Below are positions 7,428-13,616 of a stretch of DNA of 23,242 nt, piece by piece (the first letter of the stretch is position 1; each line of letters begins with the position of its first letter). The position numbers were made by a program, and so were the translations under genes. Below the pieces are notes generated by a model. The model had not been told where the DNA came from, made no database searches, and was given only the letters and a program-made list of their open reading frames with translations. This DNA comes from Deltaproteobacteria bacterium (lineage in GTDB: Bacteria > Desulfobacterota > Syntrophia > Syntrophales > UBA5619). The DNA lies in contig JAJFTY010000217.1 of assembly GCA_021372695.1 (NCBI GenBank), positions 1-23,242 on the forward strand. The letters run 5' to 3'.

Positions 7428-7608
7428 AACTCGTGAAACCCAGCAGTACGCGCACGTCGGCGCATGGTGGGTTCTGTTGTCGGGATTCAGGGAAGATCCA
7501 GTGCGCGCCCTGTCAGAGGTTGCGACATGCGCGTTGATCTTCGCGGCCCTGTTCGGAGCGCTGTACCTCAAGGAGATTCTGCTCTGGATCAAGGGGGTGC
7601 TCGGATGA
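7420..7608 (+). CDS. Small one-helix membrane protein
   Basis: 62 aa. The ATG at 7420 has a strong ribosome site (AAGGGAGGAG) and overlaps the end of the cysteine-rich gene by 8 nt. Residues about 33-55 (ALIFAALFGALYLKEILLWI) form a membrane helix. There is no recognisable domain. Its stop overlaps the next start (ATGA), indicating translational coupling. Possible roles, such as a superinfection or early membrane effector, are not supported by any motif. Confidence 0.65.
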   Translation: MFETRETQQYAHVGAWWVLLSGFREDPVRALSEVATCALIFAALFGALYLKEILLWIKGVLG

Positions 7609-7898
7609 CGAAACGCGAGCGGCGGCCGTTGGACCTGAGCGCGCAGGGAATGTCAGAAGAACGCTACAGGATCGTCAGGACGAAACGCGAAAGACGGTGG
7701 GCAAAGCCCAAAGAAATGCCGCGTCGAACCGAAACTGAACAGCCTGGACTCTTTGCAGGAGGCTCCCAGGTTGAACAGCCCAAAGGCAATGGAATCCATT
7801 GTCAGGTCAGGAATGAACGGATCGACACGGCGGTATGCATTGTACAGCAATCCCGCGAGCCCGACAAGTGCGTCGGCTGCGAGTCTTTCAGGGCGTAA
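7605..7898 (+). CDS. Small basic protein with C-terminal four-cysteine site
   Basis: 97 aa, ATGA-coupled to the previous gene. The N-terminal half is very basic (KRERRPLD, RTKRERRWAKPKEMPRR) and probably disordered, which suits nucleic acid binding. C66, C78, C89 and C92 form a likely zinc site ending in CVGCESFRA, close to CRHCESFRP of the protein at 6921-7427. The two may share a partner or a duplicated metal motif. Function unknown. Confidence 0.65.
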   Translation: MTKRERRPLDLSAQGMSEERYRIVRTKRERRWAKPKEMPRRTETEQPGLFAGGSQVEQPKGNGIHCQVRNERIDTAVCIVQQSREPDKCVGCESFRA

Positions 7899-7943
7899 TG
7901 GGAATTTCTAACGGGACTTTCAGACCGATAAGGAGAAGAAATC

Positions 7944-8480
7944 ATGGCAAAGACACTGGGTGAGATCGAGAGGCTGACCAAGGATTACGCGGACTGGCGA
8001 GTGCAGCTTTCGGAGGCTGTGCTCGTGGCCGAACACGAGATTGCCGCACTGAAGCGGCAGCACGTTGTGACGATCAAGAGGAAGGTGGAGGCGGTTGCCG
8101 AACGGCAGGCCGTCCTGAAGGCGGCGATCGAGGAGAGCCCGGAGCTGTTCCGCAAGCCCCGCACGATGATCATCCACGGGGTGAAGATCGGCTTCCAGAA
8201 GGAGAAGGGGAAGATTTCCTGGGACGACAAAGACCAGGTGGTCAAGCTGATCAAGAAGCACTTCCCGGAGCAGGCCGACGTTCTCATCAAGACCGTTGAA
8301 AAGCCGATCAAAGACGCCCTGCAGCAGCTTTCCGCCGCCGACCTCAAGCGGATCGGCGTGACGATCGGTGAGACCGGCGACGTTGTGGTCATCAAGAGCA
8401 CGGACAGCGAGATCGACAAGCTCGTCAATGCGCTCCTGAAGGAGGACGACGAGGCCGAAGCGGAAACGGAGGCGGCATGA
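7944..8480 (+). CDS. gam: Gam-like host-nuclease inhibitor
   Basis: 178 aa, close to Mu Gam (174 aa). The N-terminal long helix (about 1-70) and the motif RKPRTMIIHGVKIGFQKEKG followed by ISWDD are characteristic of the Mu Gam family. Gam binds double-stranded DNA ends, is structurally related to Ku, and shields phage DNA from exonucleases such as RecBCD. The acidic C-terminal tail is typical. It has a good ribosome site (AAGGAGAAG). The 45 nt upstream hold no clear promoter. Its stop overlaps the next start (ATGA), so the HD-domain protein is translated with it. Confidence 0.95.
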   Translation: MAKTLGEIERLTKDYADWRVQLSEAVLVAEHEIAALKRQHVVTIKRKVEAVAERQAVLKAAIEESPELFRKPRTMIIHGVKIGFQKEKGKISWDDKDQVVKLIKKHFPEQADVLIKTVEKPIKDALQQLSAADLKRIGVTIGETGDVVVIKSTDSEIDKLVNALLKEDDEAEAETEAA

Positions 8481-9040
8481 AAACGGGGACCAAAAGCATA
8501 CTCTTCGGGGTCCATCAGTTCGTGATCCATCCGATCGTTGTTCTGATCGCATGGATCACTCTGTACGGTCGCCCGAACTGGAAAACGATGATCTGCATCG
8601 TCATCCATGATTGGGGCTATTGGGGAAAAGCCCGTATGGACGATGAAGATGGTGAACGTCATCCGGAGTGGGCGGCTGATTTTGTTTGGGACATGTTCCA
8701 CGACATGGATATGTGGGCTCTCTGCATGTTCCATTCTCGCCACCACGCCAGATCTCGAAACGCTGAACCATCACGCCTTTGTTGGGCAGATAAGCTTTCG
8801 ATCATCTATGAACCATGGTGGTTCTATCTTCCGCGGGCCTGGGCGAGCGGAGAACTGCAAGAGTACCGGATAACGGCTGCAAAAGGTGGCTTCTTCCCTG
8901 CCTGGAAAAGCAATCGAAAATGGTACGAGTGGATTCAGGAGAGATTCACGAAACTGGCTAAGGAAAAGCGAGGAGACGCGGTTCCTTATGCAAATCCGGA
9001 GCGGTTATCGCTGGGCGGCAATGGATCAGGCGGCGTTTGA
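8477..9040 (+). CDS. HD-domain-like putative metal-dependent phosphohydrolase
   Basis: 187 aa. Metal ligands in HD-superfamily order can be traced: H18, H44-D45 (VIHDWGYWGK), H62 (GERHPEW), H86 with H89-H90 (FHSRHHA), and D105 (WADKLS). HD proteins hydrolyse nucleotides, dNTPs or signalling nucleotides. The substrate here is unknown. The N-terminal about 35 residues are hydrophobic and could be a core or membrane-contact helix. Hand counting 8701-8820 gives about 51% GC against about 67% for 13441-13500 in the terminase genes, so it was probably acquired recently. It is coupled to gam by ATGA, and its end overlaps the next gene by 20 nt. It might alter nucleotide pools or act in defence or counter-defence (inference). 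Confidence 0.7.
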   Translation: MKTGTKSILFGVHQFVIHPIVVLIAWITLYGRPNWKTMICIVIHDWGYWGKARMDDEDGERHPEWAADFVWDMFHDMDMWALCMFHSRHHARSRNAEPSRLCWADKLSIIYEPWWFYLPRAWASGELQEYRITAAKGGFFPAWKSNRKWYEWIQERFTKLAKEKRGDAVPYANPERLSLGGNGSGGV

Positions 9041-9401
9041 TTTCGATCTCAAGCTGACTGACGAGGAGCGGGCGGTCTACGGCCTGTTGCGGAATGGACG
9101 CGCCCGCGCTCTCTCTGTTCGGGATCTCGCCGAGAGGACGGGCATGGGCGATGTGCAGATCCGTCAGACCGTCCGCAGCCTCATCATGGAGCGCGGCCTC
9201 GTGATCGCCTCCGCAGTGGACGATCCGCCCGGCTTCTTCCTGGCCGAGACGCCCGACGAGATCATCAACGCCACCCGGAGCCTGCGCCACCGGGGAATCA
9301 TGATCCTGGTTCGCGCAGCGCGTCTTCAAAAATCCTCCCTGGAGATGGTCTTCAACCAGGGCAGGCTTGAACTGGAATCGGAACAACGGGAGTCAGCATA
9401 A
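9021..9401 (+). CDS. Winged-helix phage protein
   Basis: 126 aa from the ATG at 9021. An in-frame ATG at 8988 is possible but would overlap the HD gene further. Residues about 10-80 form a winged helix: DEERAVYGLLRNGRARALSV, then RDLAERTGMGDVQIRQTVRS as the recognition part, and FFLAETPDEI as the wing. Similar domains occur in phage replication and regulatory proteins. The C-terminal helical tail may dimerise. The stop and next start share bases (TAATG). The exact role is not known. Confidence 0.75.
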   Translation: MDQAAFDFDLKLTDEERAVYGLLRNGRARALSVRDLAERTGMGDVQIRQTVRSLIMERGLVIASAVDDPPGFFLAETPDEIINATRSLRHRGIMILVRAARLQKSSLEMVFNQGRLELESEQRESA

Positions 9402-9598
9402 TGGCCAAATTTACGATCATCATCCAGGATTGCGTCGACGCGCTCGGCGCCCCCGTGATCAGGTTTCAATGGCGTCGAACCGGGCGCCTTCCGAAGACGA
9501 GAAAATCGGCGGCTCACTGCCTGGCCATTCATTACGCAAACGAATTCAAATCTAAAAAGACGTTGGGCAGAATCATGCGCAAGATGGGGGTGATCTGA
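9401..9598 (+). CDS. Small basic hypothetical protein
   Basis: 65 aa, pI clearly basic, beginning MAKFTIIIQD and ending in KTLGRIMRKMGVI. It overlaps the preceding stop (TAATG) and the following start (TGATG), so it is firmly inside the operon, and a GGGAG site precedes its ATG. No domain recognised. Confidence 0.65.
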   Translation: MAKFTIIIQDCVDALGAPVIRFQWRRTGRLPKTRKSAAHCLAIHYANEFKSKKTLGRIMRKMGVI

Positions 9599-10101
9599 TG
9601 CGCCTTGTGTGCCCGTCATGCGGAGCCGTAGCCAGCGGGGAAGCATGGATGAACGATGCGGTCATCCGGACCTTCTTCGAGGTTGCGATCGCGCTCCCGT
9701 CCCCCGTCCAGATCCGGACGCTGCATTACCTGGGGCTCTTCCGCCAAGGCGGGAAGGCGCTCCCCTGGCGGCGGGCTCTTACCCTGGCGAAGAGCCTCCG
9801 GGATCTGGCTGAGCAGGAAACCGTTCACTGGCAGGGCGGTGAGACCAGACCCATCACGGCGGAGATCTGGGGAAAGGCGATGGAGGCGACGATCACCGCG
9901 CAGCCAAAGGGGCTCAAGAATCATAACTATCTGCGGCACGTGGCATGGGAGCTGGCCGCGGAGCTGGCGGTCAAAACCGAGACCGCGCGCGAGGCGGCCA
10001 GGCAGCGGATCACCCGGGAAACAACCGAGGAGCCGGTACCTCTATCGGAAGAGGCGCAAAGGGCGATCGATGGCCTCAAACAAAAGTGGGGGCAGAAATG
10101 A
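9598..10101 (+). CDS. Phage early protein with N-terminal zinc-ribbon half
   Basis: 167 aa. The N-terminus MRLVCPSCGAVAS carries C5-x2-C8. Residues 17-65 (NDAVIRTFFEVAIALPSPVQ, LHYLGLFRQG) and the later LKNHNYLRHVAWELA are typical of a widespread prophage protein of unknown function found near gemA in transposable phages. Only one CxxC pair is present, so metal binding would need dimerisation or other residues. The C-terminal tail is charged. It is coupled to the previous gene by a TGATG overlap and to the Lar-type gene by ATGA. Confidence 0.75.
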   Translation: MRLVCPSCGAVASGEAWMNDAVIRTFFEVAIALPSPVQIRTLHYLGLFRQGGKALPWRRALTLAKSLRDLAEQETVHWQGGETRPITAEIWGKAMEATITAQPKGLKNHNYLRHVAWELAAELAVKTETAREAARQRITRETTEEPVPLSEEAQRAIDGLKQKWGQK

Positions 10102-10316
10102 AAAAAGAGAGATTGTTGCCCTGCCCGTTTTGCGGCGGAAAGGCGAAACTGGCGACATTATGGATATATATCAAAAAAGACGGCACCCAGGGAATCGCGG
10201 CAATCGATGGAGAGGAACCCTGGCGGCGTGTGCGATGTGAAATGTGCGGCGCGGGGAGCAAAGCATTGCCACGGCAGGACTCAGTCGCCGCATGGAATCA
10301 GAGGAGGGCATCATGA
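10098..10316 (+). CDS. Lar-type restriction alleviation protein
   Basis: 72 aa from the ATG at 10098. The protein starts LLPCPFCGGKAKL (C9, C12), has a second pair in CEMCGA (C47, C50) and ends SVAAWNQRR. This is the pattern of the Lar/restriction-alleviation zinc-ribbon family. In the Rac prophage, Lar reduces type I restriction by promoting modification. Many small phage zinc ribbons share this layout, so anti-restriction activity is family knowledge rather than proven here. ATGA overlaps link it to both neighbours. Confidence 0.82.
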   Translation: MKKERLLPCPFCGGKAKLATLWIYIKKDGTQGIAAIDGEEPWRRVRCEMCGAGSKALPRQDSVAAWNQRRAS

Positions 10317-10801
10317 GAATGATCGAACCGATACAGATCCGGTTGATCCATATCGCCAAAACACAGTTGGGGCTGTCGGAAGATGAATACCGCCAGGCCA
10401 TCGGCGCCCAGACCCACGCGAAGAAGTGGTCCAGCAAAGACCTGACCTATTTCGAGGCCGACGGGCTGATCAACTATTTCAAGACGCTGGGCTTCCGGAT
10501 CCAGAGCAGTTACATCAAGACCAGCGGGGAGGCCAGGCGCGCACGGTGGCAATACCCGAACGCCGTCAGGGCAGCCCGGAATAATTCGGGGAACGTGGTG
10601 ACGATGCCGTCCCGGGATCAGATGGACATGATCGACGTGCTGCGGAAGAAGATCGCCTGGCGATTCGAGGACGGCTACGATCGGTGGCTGACGAAATACA
10701 TGAAGATCAAGCGGGTCGCCACCGCAGCACAGGCCAGTAACGTGATCGAAGGGCTCAAGGGGCTGCTGCAGCGTCAGCCCCAGGAGGCTCGGGAGGCATA
10801 G
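10313..10801 (+). CDS. gemA: GemA/gp16 family protein (DUF1018)
   Basis: 162 aa from the ATG at 10313, with a GGAGGG site upstream. The opening IQIRLIHIAKTQLGLSEDEY, followed by the GAQTHAKKWSSKDL stretch and the helix GLINYFKTLGF, are the signature of the Mu gp16/GemA family, found just before the middle activator in Mu-like phages. The C-terminal part (MIDVLRKKIAWRF, YMKIKRVATAAQASNVIEGL) is also typical. In Mu, GemA modulates host gene expression and DNA topology. The biochemical role is poorly known. The start overlaps the Lar-type stop, and the Mor-type gene follows directly. Confidence 0.9.
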   Translation: MRMIEPIQIRLIHIAKTQLGLSEDEYRQAIGAQTHAKKWSSKDLTYFEADGLINYFKTLGFRIQSSYIKTSGEARRARWQYPNAVRAARNNSGNVVTMPSRDQMDMIDVLRKKIAWRFEDGYDRWLTKYMKIKRVATAAQASNVIEGLKGLLQRQPQEAREA

Positions 10802-11128
10802 ATGGAGAAGACGTGGCGCGACTACATCAAGGAGGATCAGTTGCCCGAGGATTACCAGCTCATGGTCGACGCGATCGGGCTCGAGAACACCATCAAGCTC
10901 GCGCACGCCCTGCCGAGCGTCTATGTCTACCTGGTCAGTCCCGACAAGCTGTTCAAACCCGCGAAGGTTGCCTACGTCCGGGACCGCTATGCCAATGCCA
11001 GCCCGGAGAATCCGTTCAACCACAGGCGCGTCGCTCTTGAGACCGGGCTGTCGATTCGCGAGGTCTATGACATCCTGGCAGCACGCGCCCAGGAGGCCGA
11101 ACAGCCGAGCCTTTTCAACGACGCTTGA
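10802..11128 (+). CDS. mor: Mor-type transcription activator
   Basis: 108 aa (Mu Mor is 129). The family core is seen in YQLMVDAIGLENTIKLAHAL, then VYVYLVSPDKL for the dimerisation beta strand, and RDRYANASPENPFNHRRVAL followed by ETGLSIREVYDIL, the C-terminal HTH of the Mor/C family. Such proteins bind as dimers upstream of promoters lacking a good -35 box and turn on middle or late genes. It ends the early operon and a terminator follows, so its target is probably a promoter for the lysis and head genes starting at 11416. No separate C gene is seen in this window. Confidence 0.92.
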   Translation: MEKTWRDYIKEDQLPEDYQLMVDAIGLENTIKLAHALPSVYVYLVSPDKLFKPAKVAYVRDRYANASPENPFNHRRVALETGLSIREVYDILAARAQEAEQPSLFNDA

Positions 11129-11172
11129 CATTTTCGATCAACAGGTTCAATAAACCAGAGCGGCATTTCAGC

Positions 11173-11200
11173 AAAAGCCTCTTCTCCGGAAGGGGCTTTT
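11173..11200 (+). terminator. Intrinsic terminator ending the early/middle operon
   Basis: A 12-13 bp hairpin with arms AAAAGCCTCTTC and GGAGGGGCTTTT-like bases (11173-11184 with 11189-11200, one G-T pair) and a TCCG tetraloop, ending in four T and followed by CATTTTG. The 5' A-run could also let it work on the opposite strand. It lies 45 nt after the Mor-type stop. Confidence 0.85.
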
Positions 11201-11415
11201 CATTTTGTGCGCACCGCAAAAGACTCCCTCCCTGCAATCTGTCATATCCGTTCCCGACACGCGACACCTCCACCGGCCGGGTTCGCGTCTCGCCAACGCG
11301 ACCCGGCCACCCACTCTTTGATTCATCGGCCCATGAAGGCCTGACGAGTGCCGCAAGGCGGCAACGCCAACCTCCCCCGGGATCGCCGGGGGAGGCGCCG
11401 ACAAAGGATGCGAAC
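11201..11415. other. Hairpin-rich leader before the late genes
   Basis: There is no gene here. Three hairpins are visible: 11275-11308 (13 bp with one bulge and a 7-nt loop), 11349-11363 (TGCCGC-AAG-GCGGCA) and 11371-11395 (CCTCCCCCGG, 5-nt loop, CCGGGGGAGG). None has a T-run. The region must hold the late promoter, probably Mor-dependent, but I see no convincing -35/-10 pair. The last hairpin ends 20 nt before the endolysin start and leaves its ribosome site (AAAGGA, 11403-11408) free. Confidence 0.6.
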
Positions 11416-11991
11416 GTGGATTACTTCGAACCGATCGTTGAGGAGACCATCGCCCTGGAGCAGGGCTACGCGAACGTTCCTGGTGATCGCGGCGGCCGGA
11501 CGAAATGGGGGATCACGGAAGAAACGTTCAGGTTCGCGCTCAGCCGCGGGATCATTTCCGGCGTGACCGACATTTCCGATCTGTCCCGCGCCCAGGCCAA
11601 GATCATTTACAGGACCCTCTGGTGGCAGCCGCTCCGCCTCCAGGACATCACGGATCCCTGCATCGCCGGAGAGATATTCGATACGGCGGTGAATTCCGGG
11701 CCGGGGCGCGCAGCGCTCCTGGCCCAACTGGCCCTGGGATACCTCGGCGAGGAGCTGGACGCGGATGGCGTCCTGGGATCGGTGACCCTGGGGCTGCTCA
11801 ATAAATGGTGTTCGAAGGATCCCCGGGCGCTGATGGTGGCTCTGAACGGAATGCAGTTCGTCCATTACGCCGCGATCGCGGATAAGGCGCTCCTGGGGGA
11901 GATCTTGATCCGGGTGAAGAGCGATCCGGAGCAGTTCAAGTTCACCCGGGGATGGACGAGGCGAATCCAGGAGTATCGGAGGGTAGCATGA
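11416..11991 (+). CDS. Endolysin, GH108-type N-acetylmuramidase
   Basis: 191 aa from the GTG at 11416, 7 nt after AAAGGA. The reading frame is open upstream to 11125, but that stretch contains the terminator and hairpins. The family signature is ALEQGYANVPGDRGGRTKWG, where E15 is the expected catalytic glutamate (EGGY in most members, EQGY here), followed by ITEETF. FDTAVNSGPGRAALL and DGVLGSVTLGLLN match the second half of GH108 enzymes with their peptidoglycan-binding-like tail. There is no signal peptide, so a holin is needed for export. Its stop overlaps the next start (ATGA). Confidence 0.92.
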   Translation: MDYFEPIVEETIALEQGYANVPGDRGGRTKWGITEETFRFALSRGIISGVTDISDLSRAQAKIIYRTLWWQPLRLQDITDPCIAGEIFDTAVNSGPGRAALLAQLALGYLGEELDADGVLGSVTLGLLNKWCSKDPRALMVALNGMQFVHYAAIADKALLGEILIRVKSDPEQFKFTRGWTRRIQEYRRVA

Positions 11992-12524
11992 AGAGACCGA
12001 TTCTTTGCCCTGGCGATGAATTTGCGACGCGGAACCCGATGGCTCTGGGCGCGCTGATCAACATCTGCCAGGCGGCAAAGGCCGCCGACAACGAGTCGAC
12101 CTACTCCCATACCGGCATCATCACCGACCCCTACGGGGCCACGATCGAGGCTCTCTGGACCGTGCAATCGCAGAACCTCTGGGAGGCCTATAAAGGGTCG
12201 CGGGTCCTCGTCGTCCGGAACATCAACATGACGACGGACGTTTACGCCGCCGGCTTTGGAAAGATTCGGCAGCATCTCGGCCAGTGGTACCCGGCGCACC
12301 GCCTAATCCTCCATCTCCTGGGCCTGGCCAAATGGGTCCATTGGCAACGCATCGTGTGTTCGGAACTTACGGCGAAGTTTGAGGCCGGCTGCGCGGAGCA
12401 GATCGGGCTGGATCGGGCGTCTGGGTTCCTCCGGAATTACTACGGCGTGAACCCGGATAACCTCACCGATCGGTGGCGCGAGAGCCGGTACTACACAACG
12501 GTCTTCGAGGGGGTTGTCGAATGA
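11988..12524 (+). CDS. YiiX-like permuted NlpC/P60 (papain-fold) peptidase
   Basis: 178 aa. In permuted NlpC/P60 enzymes the histidine precedes the cysteine. Here H41 (STYSHTGIIT), E54 (GATIEALW) and C124 (RIVCSELTAK) fit the His-Glu-Cys order, and the protein begins PGDEFATRN as YiiX-like proteins do. The expected activity is cleavage of amide or peptide bonds, in cell wall or lipid-linked substrates. It lies between the muramidase and a membrane protein with ATGA overlaps, so it is probably a second lysis or wall-processing enzyme. No signal peptide. Confidence 0.8.
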   Translation: MKRPILCPGDEFATRNPMALGALINICQAAKAADNESTYSHTGIITDPYGATIEALWTVQSQNLWEAYKGSRVLVVRNINMTTDVYAAGFGKIRQHLGQWYPAHRLILHLLGLAKWVHWQRIVCSELTAKFEAGCAEQIGLDRASGFLRNYYGVNPDNLTDRWRESRYYTTVFEGVVE

Positions 12525-12877
12525 GTCCGGAACAGCTCGCAGCGCTCACACAGCTATCGCACGTTGTTTCCCAGATGGGGACCTGGCCCATAGGAACGAT
12601 CCTTCTCATTATCATCCTCGGGCCGTGGGTCATCCTGATCATCATCTCGAGAGCGATGGAAAAGCGATTCGATGCTCAGAAGCTAATGTACGAGACGAAT
12701 GTCCGCCTGGTTGAAAAGTACGAGCAGATGGCGGGCGAGCAGGCCGATACGATCCGGCTCGCCACCGCGGCGACAACCGAGCTCACGACGTTCCTGCGGA
12801 CACGGACCCCTTGCCACCAGCTTCTATCGGCGAATTTGAGCGCGCAACTGAAACTGACTCCAGGGAGCGGGAAATGA
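12521..12877 (+). CDS. One-helix membrane protein of the lysis module (holin-like or spanin-like)
   Basis: 118 aa. One membrane helix spans about residues 23-43 (WPIGTILLIIILGPWVILII), followed by a charged helical, coiled-coil-like region to about residue 85. It starts inside the preceding stop codon (ATGA), after a GAGGGGG site, next to two wall hydrolases. The position suggests a holin or an inner-membrane spanin subunit. The single helix with a long cytoplasmic or periplasmic coil fits either, and there is no family motif. Confidence 0.7.
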   Translation: MSPEQLAALTQLSHVVSQMGTWPIGTILLIIILGPWVILIIISRAMEKRFDAQKLMYETNVRLVEKYEQMAGEQADTIRLATAATTELTTFLRTRTPCHQLLSANLSAQLKLTPGSGK

Positions 12878-13119
12878 GCACACAGAATGAGATGCGGCGG
12901 ATGAAGAAGACCAACCTGGAGTTCAAGGTGAAGCGTCTCAGGGGAGAGATCGAAGCCCTGGCCAGGATCATCTGCATCAACCTGGATTGCAGTCTCAAAC
13001 GCCCGGATGACCTGCCTATCGCGGAGACCGATGCGCAGTTTGACGATCTCAAGGCGAAGTGGGGCGAGTTGGCGGTCGTCAACGAGGAGATCGTCCGGCT
13101 CGACGAGGAGTTGAAGTGA
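12874..13119 (+). CDS. Small coiled-coil protein
   Basis: 81 aa, ATGA-coupled to the membrane protein. Nearly all helical: residues 10-30 (KKTNLEFKVKRLRGEIEALA) and 55-80 (QFDDLKAKWGELAVVNEEIV) look like two coiled-coil arms joined by a turn with C34 and C39. No lipobox, so it is not an Rz1 equivalent. It may partner the membrane protein or the small terminase that follows with a TGATG overlap. Function unknown. Confidence 0.65.
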   Translation: MSTQNEMRRMKKTNLEFKVKRLRGEIEALARIICINLDCSLKRPDDLPIAETDAQFDDLKAKWGELAVVNEEIVRLDEELK

Positions 13120-13616
13120 TGGCCGAAAAGGGAGCCAAGACTCAGCTCGAAGCCGTGGCCCGTCAAATGTTTGTTGACGGGAAGAGCCTCACCGCCATCG
13201 AAACGGAGCTCGGCGTCTCGAGACAGACCCTCTCCGCCTGGAAAGGAATGACGCAGAAGCCGGACGAGGAGATGGACGAGTGGGACAAGGCACGCGCGAG
13301 GAAGGCCTCCTTCGGCCTCCGGATGGAAGCGCTCCTGGAGCGCGAGTTGACCTTCGCCGAGGAGCGGCAGCCGGGCGCGATCGAGGCCGCTTCCCTCGAC
13401 AACCTGAGCAAGCTCGGGTCGCTGGTCGTGAAATTCAAGGCCGTCGAAGGCCAGGGCGCGGGGTACGACCGGGCGAAGGTCTTCCTGGAGAACATGCAGT
13501 GGATCGTCTCCTGGATGCGGGAGAACGATCCTGAAGGGCTCAAGACGCTGGCGGCGGATTTCGACGCCATGACGATGCAGTTCAAAGCGGAGAGCATGAA
13601 TGTCGGCAATGCGTAA
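13119..13616 (+). CDS. Small terminase subunit (Mu gp27-like, DUF1804-type)
   Basis: 165 aa. Residues about 8-45 form an HTH (QMFVDGKSLTAIETELGVSR, QTLSAWK) for DNA recognition, followed by a long helical oligomerisation part (RKASFGLRMEALLERELTFA, SLDNLSKLGSLVVKFKAVEG). This layout and its place just upstream of the large terminase match the small terminase of Mu-like phages. It selects phage DNA for packaging. Its 3' end overlaps the large-terminase start by 17 nt. Confidence 0.85.
   Translation: MAEKGAKTQLEAVARQMFVDGKSLTAIETELGVSRQTLSAWKGMTQKPDEEMDEWDKARARKASFGLRMEALLERELTFAEERQPGAIEAASLDNLSKLGSLVVKFKAVEGQGAGYDRAKVFLENMQWIVSWMRENDPEGLKTLAADFDAMTMQFKAESMNVGNA

Noticed and set aside
11335..11370. 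CTGACGAG followed by a stem, resembling part of a hammerhead ribozyme core near an endolysin gene
   Set aside because: The CUGANGA strand is present, but no GAAA strand follows the stem (GCCA instead) and no proper NUH site with a fitting stem I precedes it, so the catalytic core is incomplete.
11125..11415. Upstream extension of the endolysin frame to 11125
   Set aside because: The extension covers the terminator and hairpins, encodes a proline/arginine-rich stretch unlike GH108 proteins, and the GTG at 11416 has a proper ribosome site.
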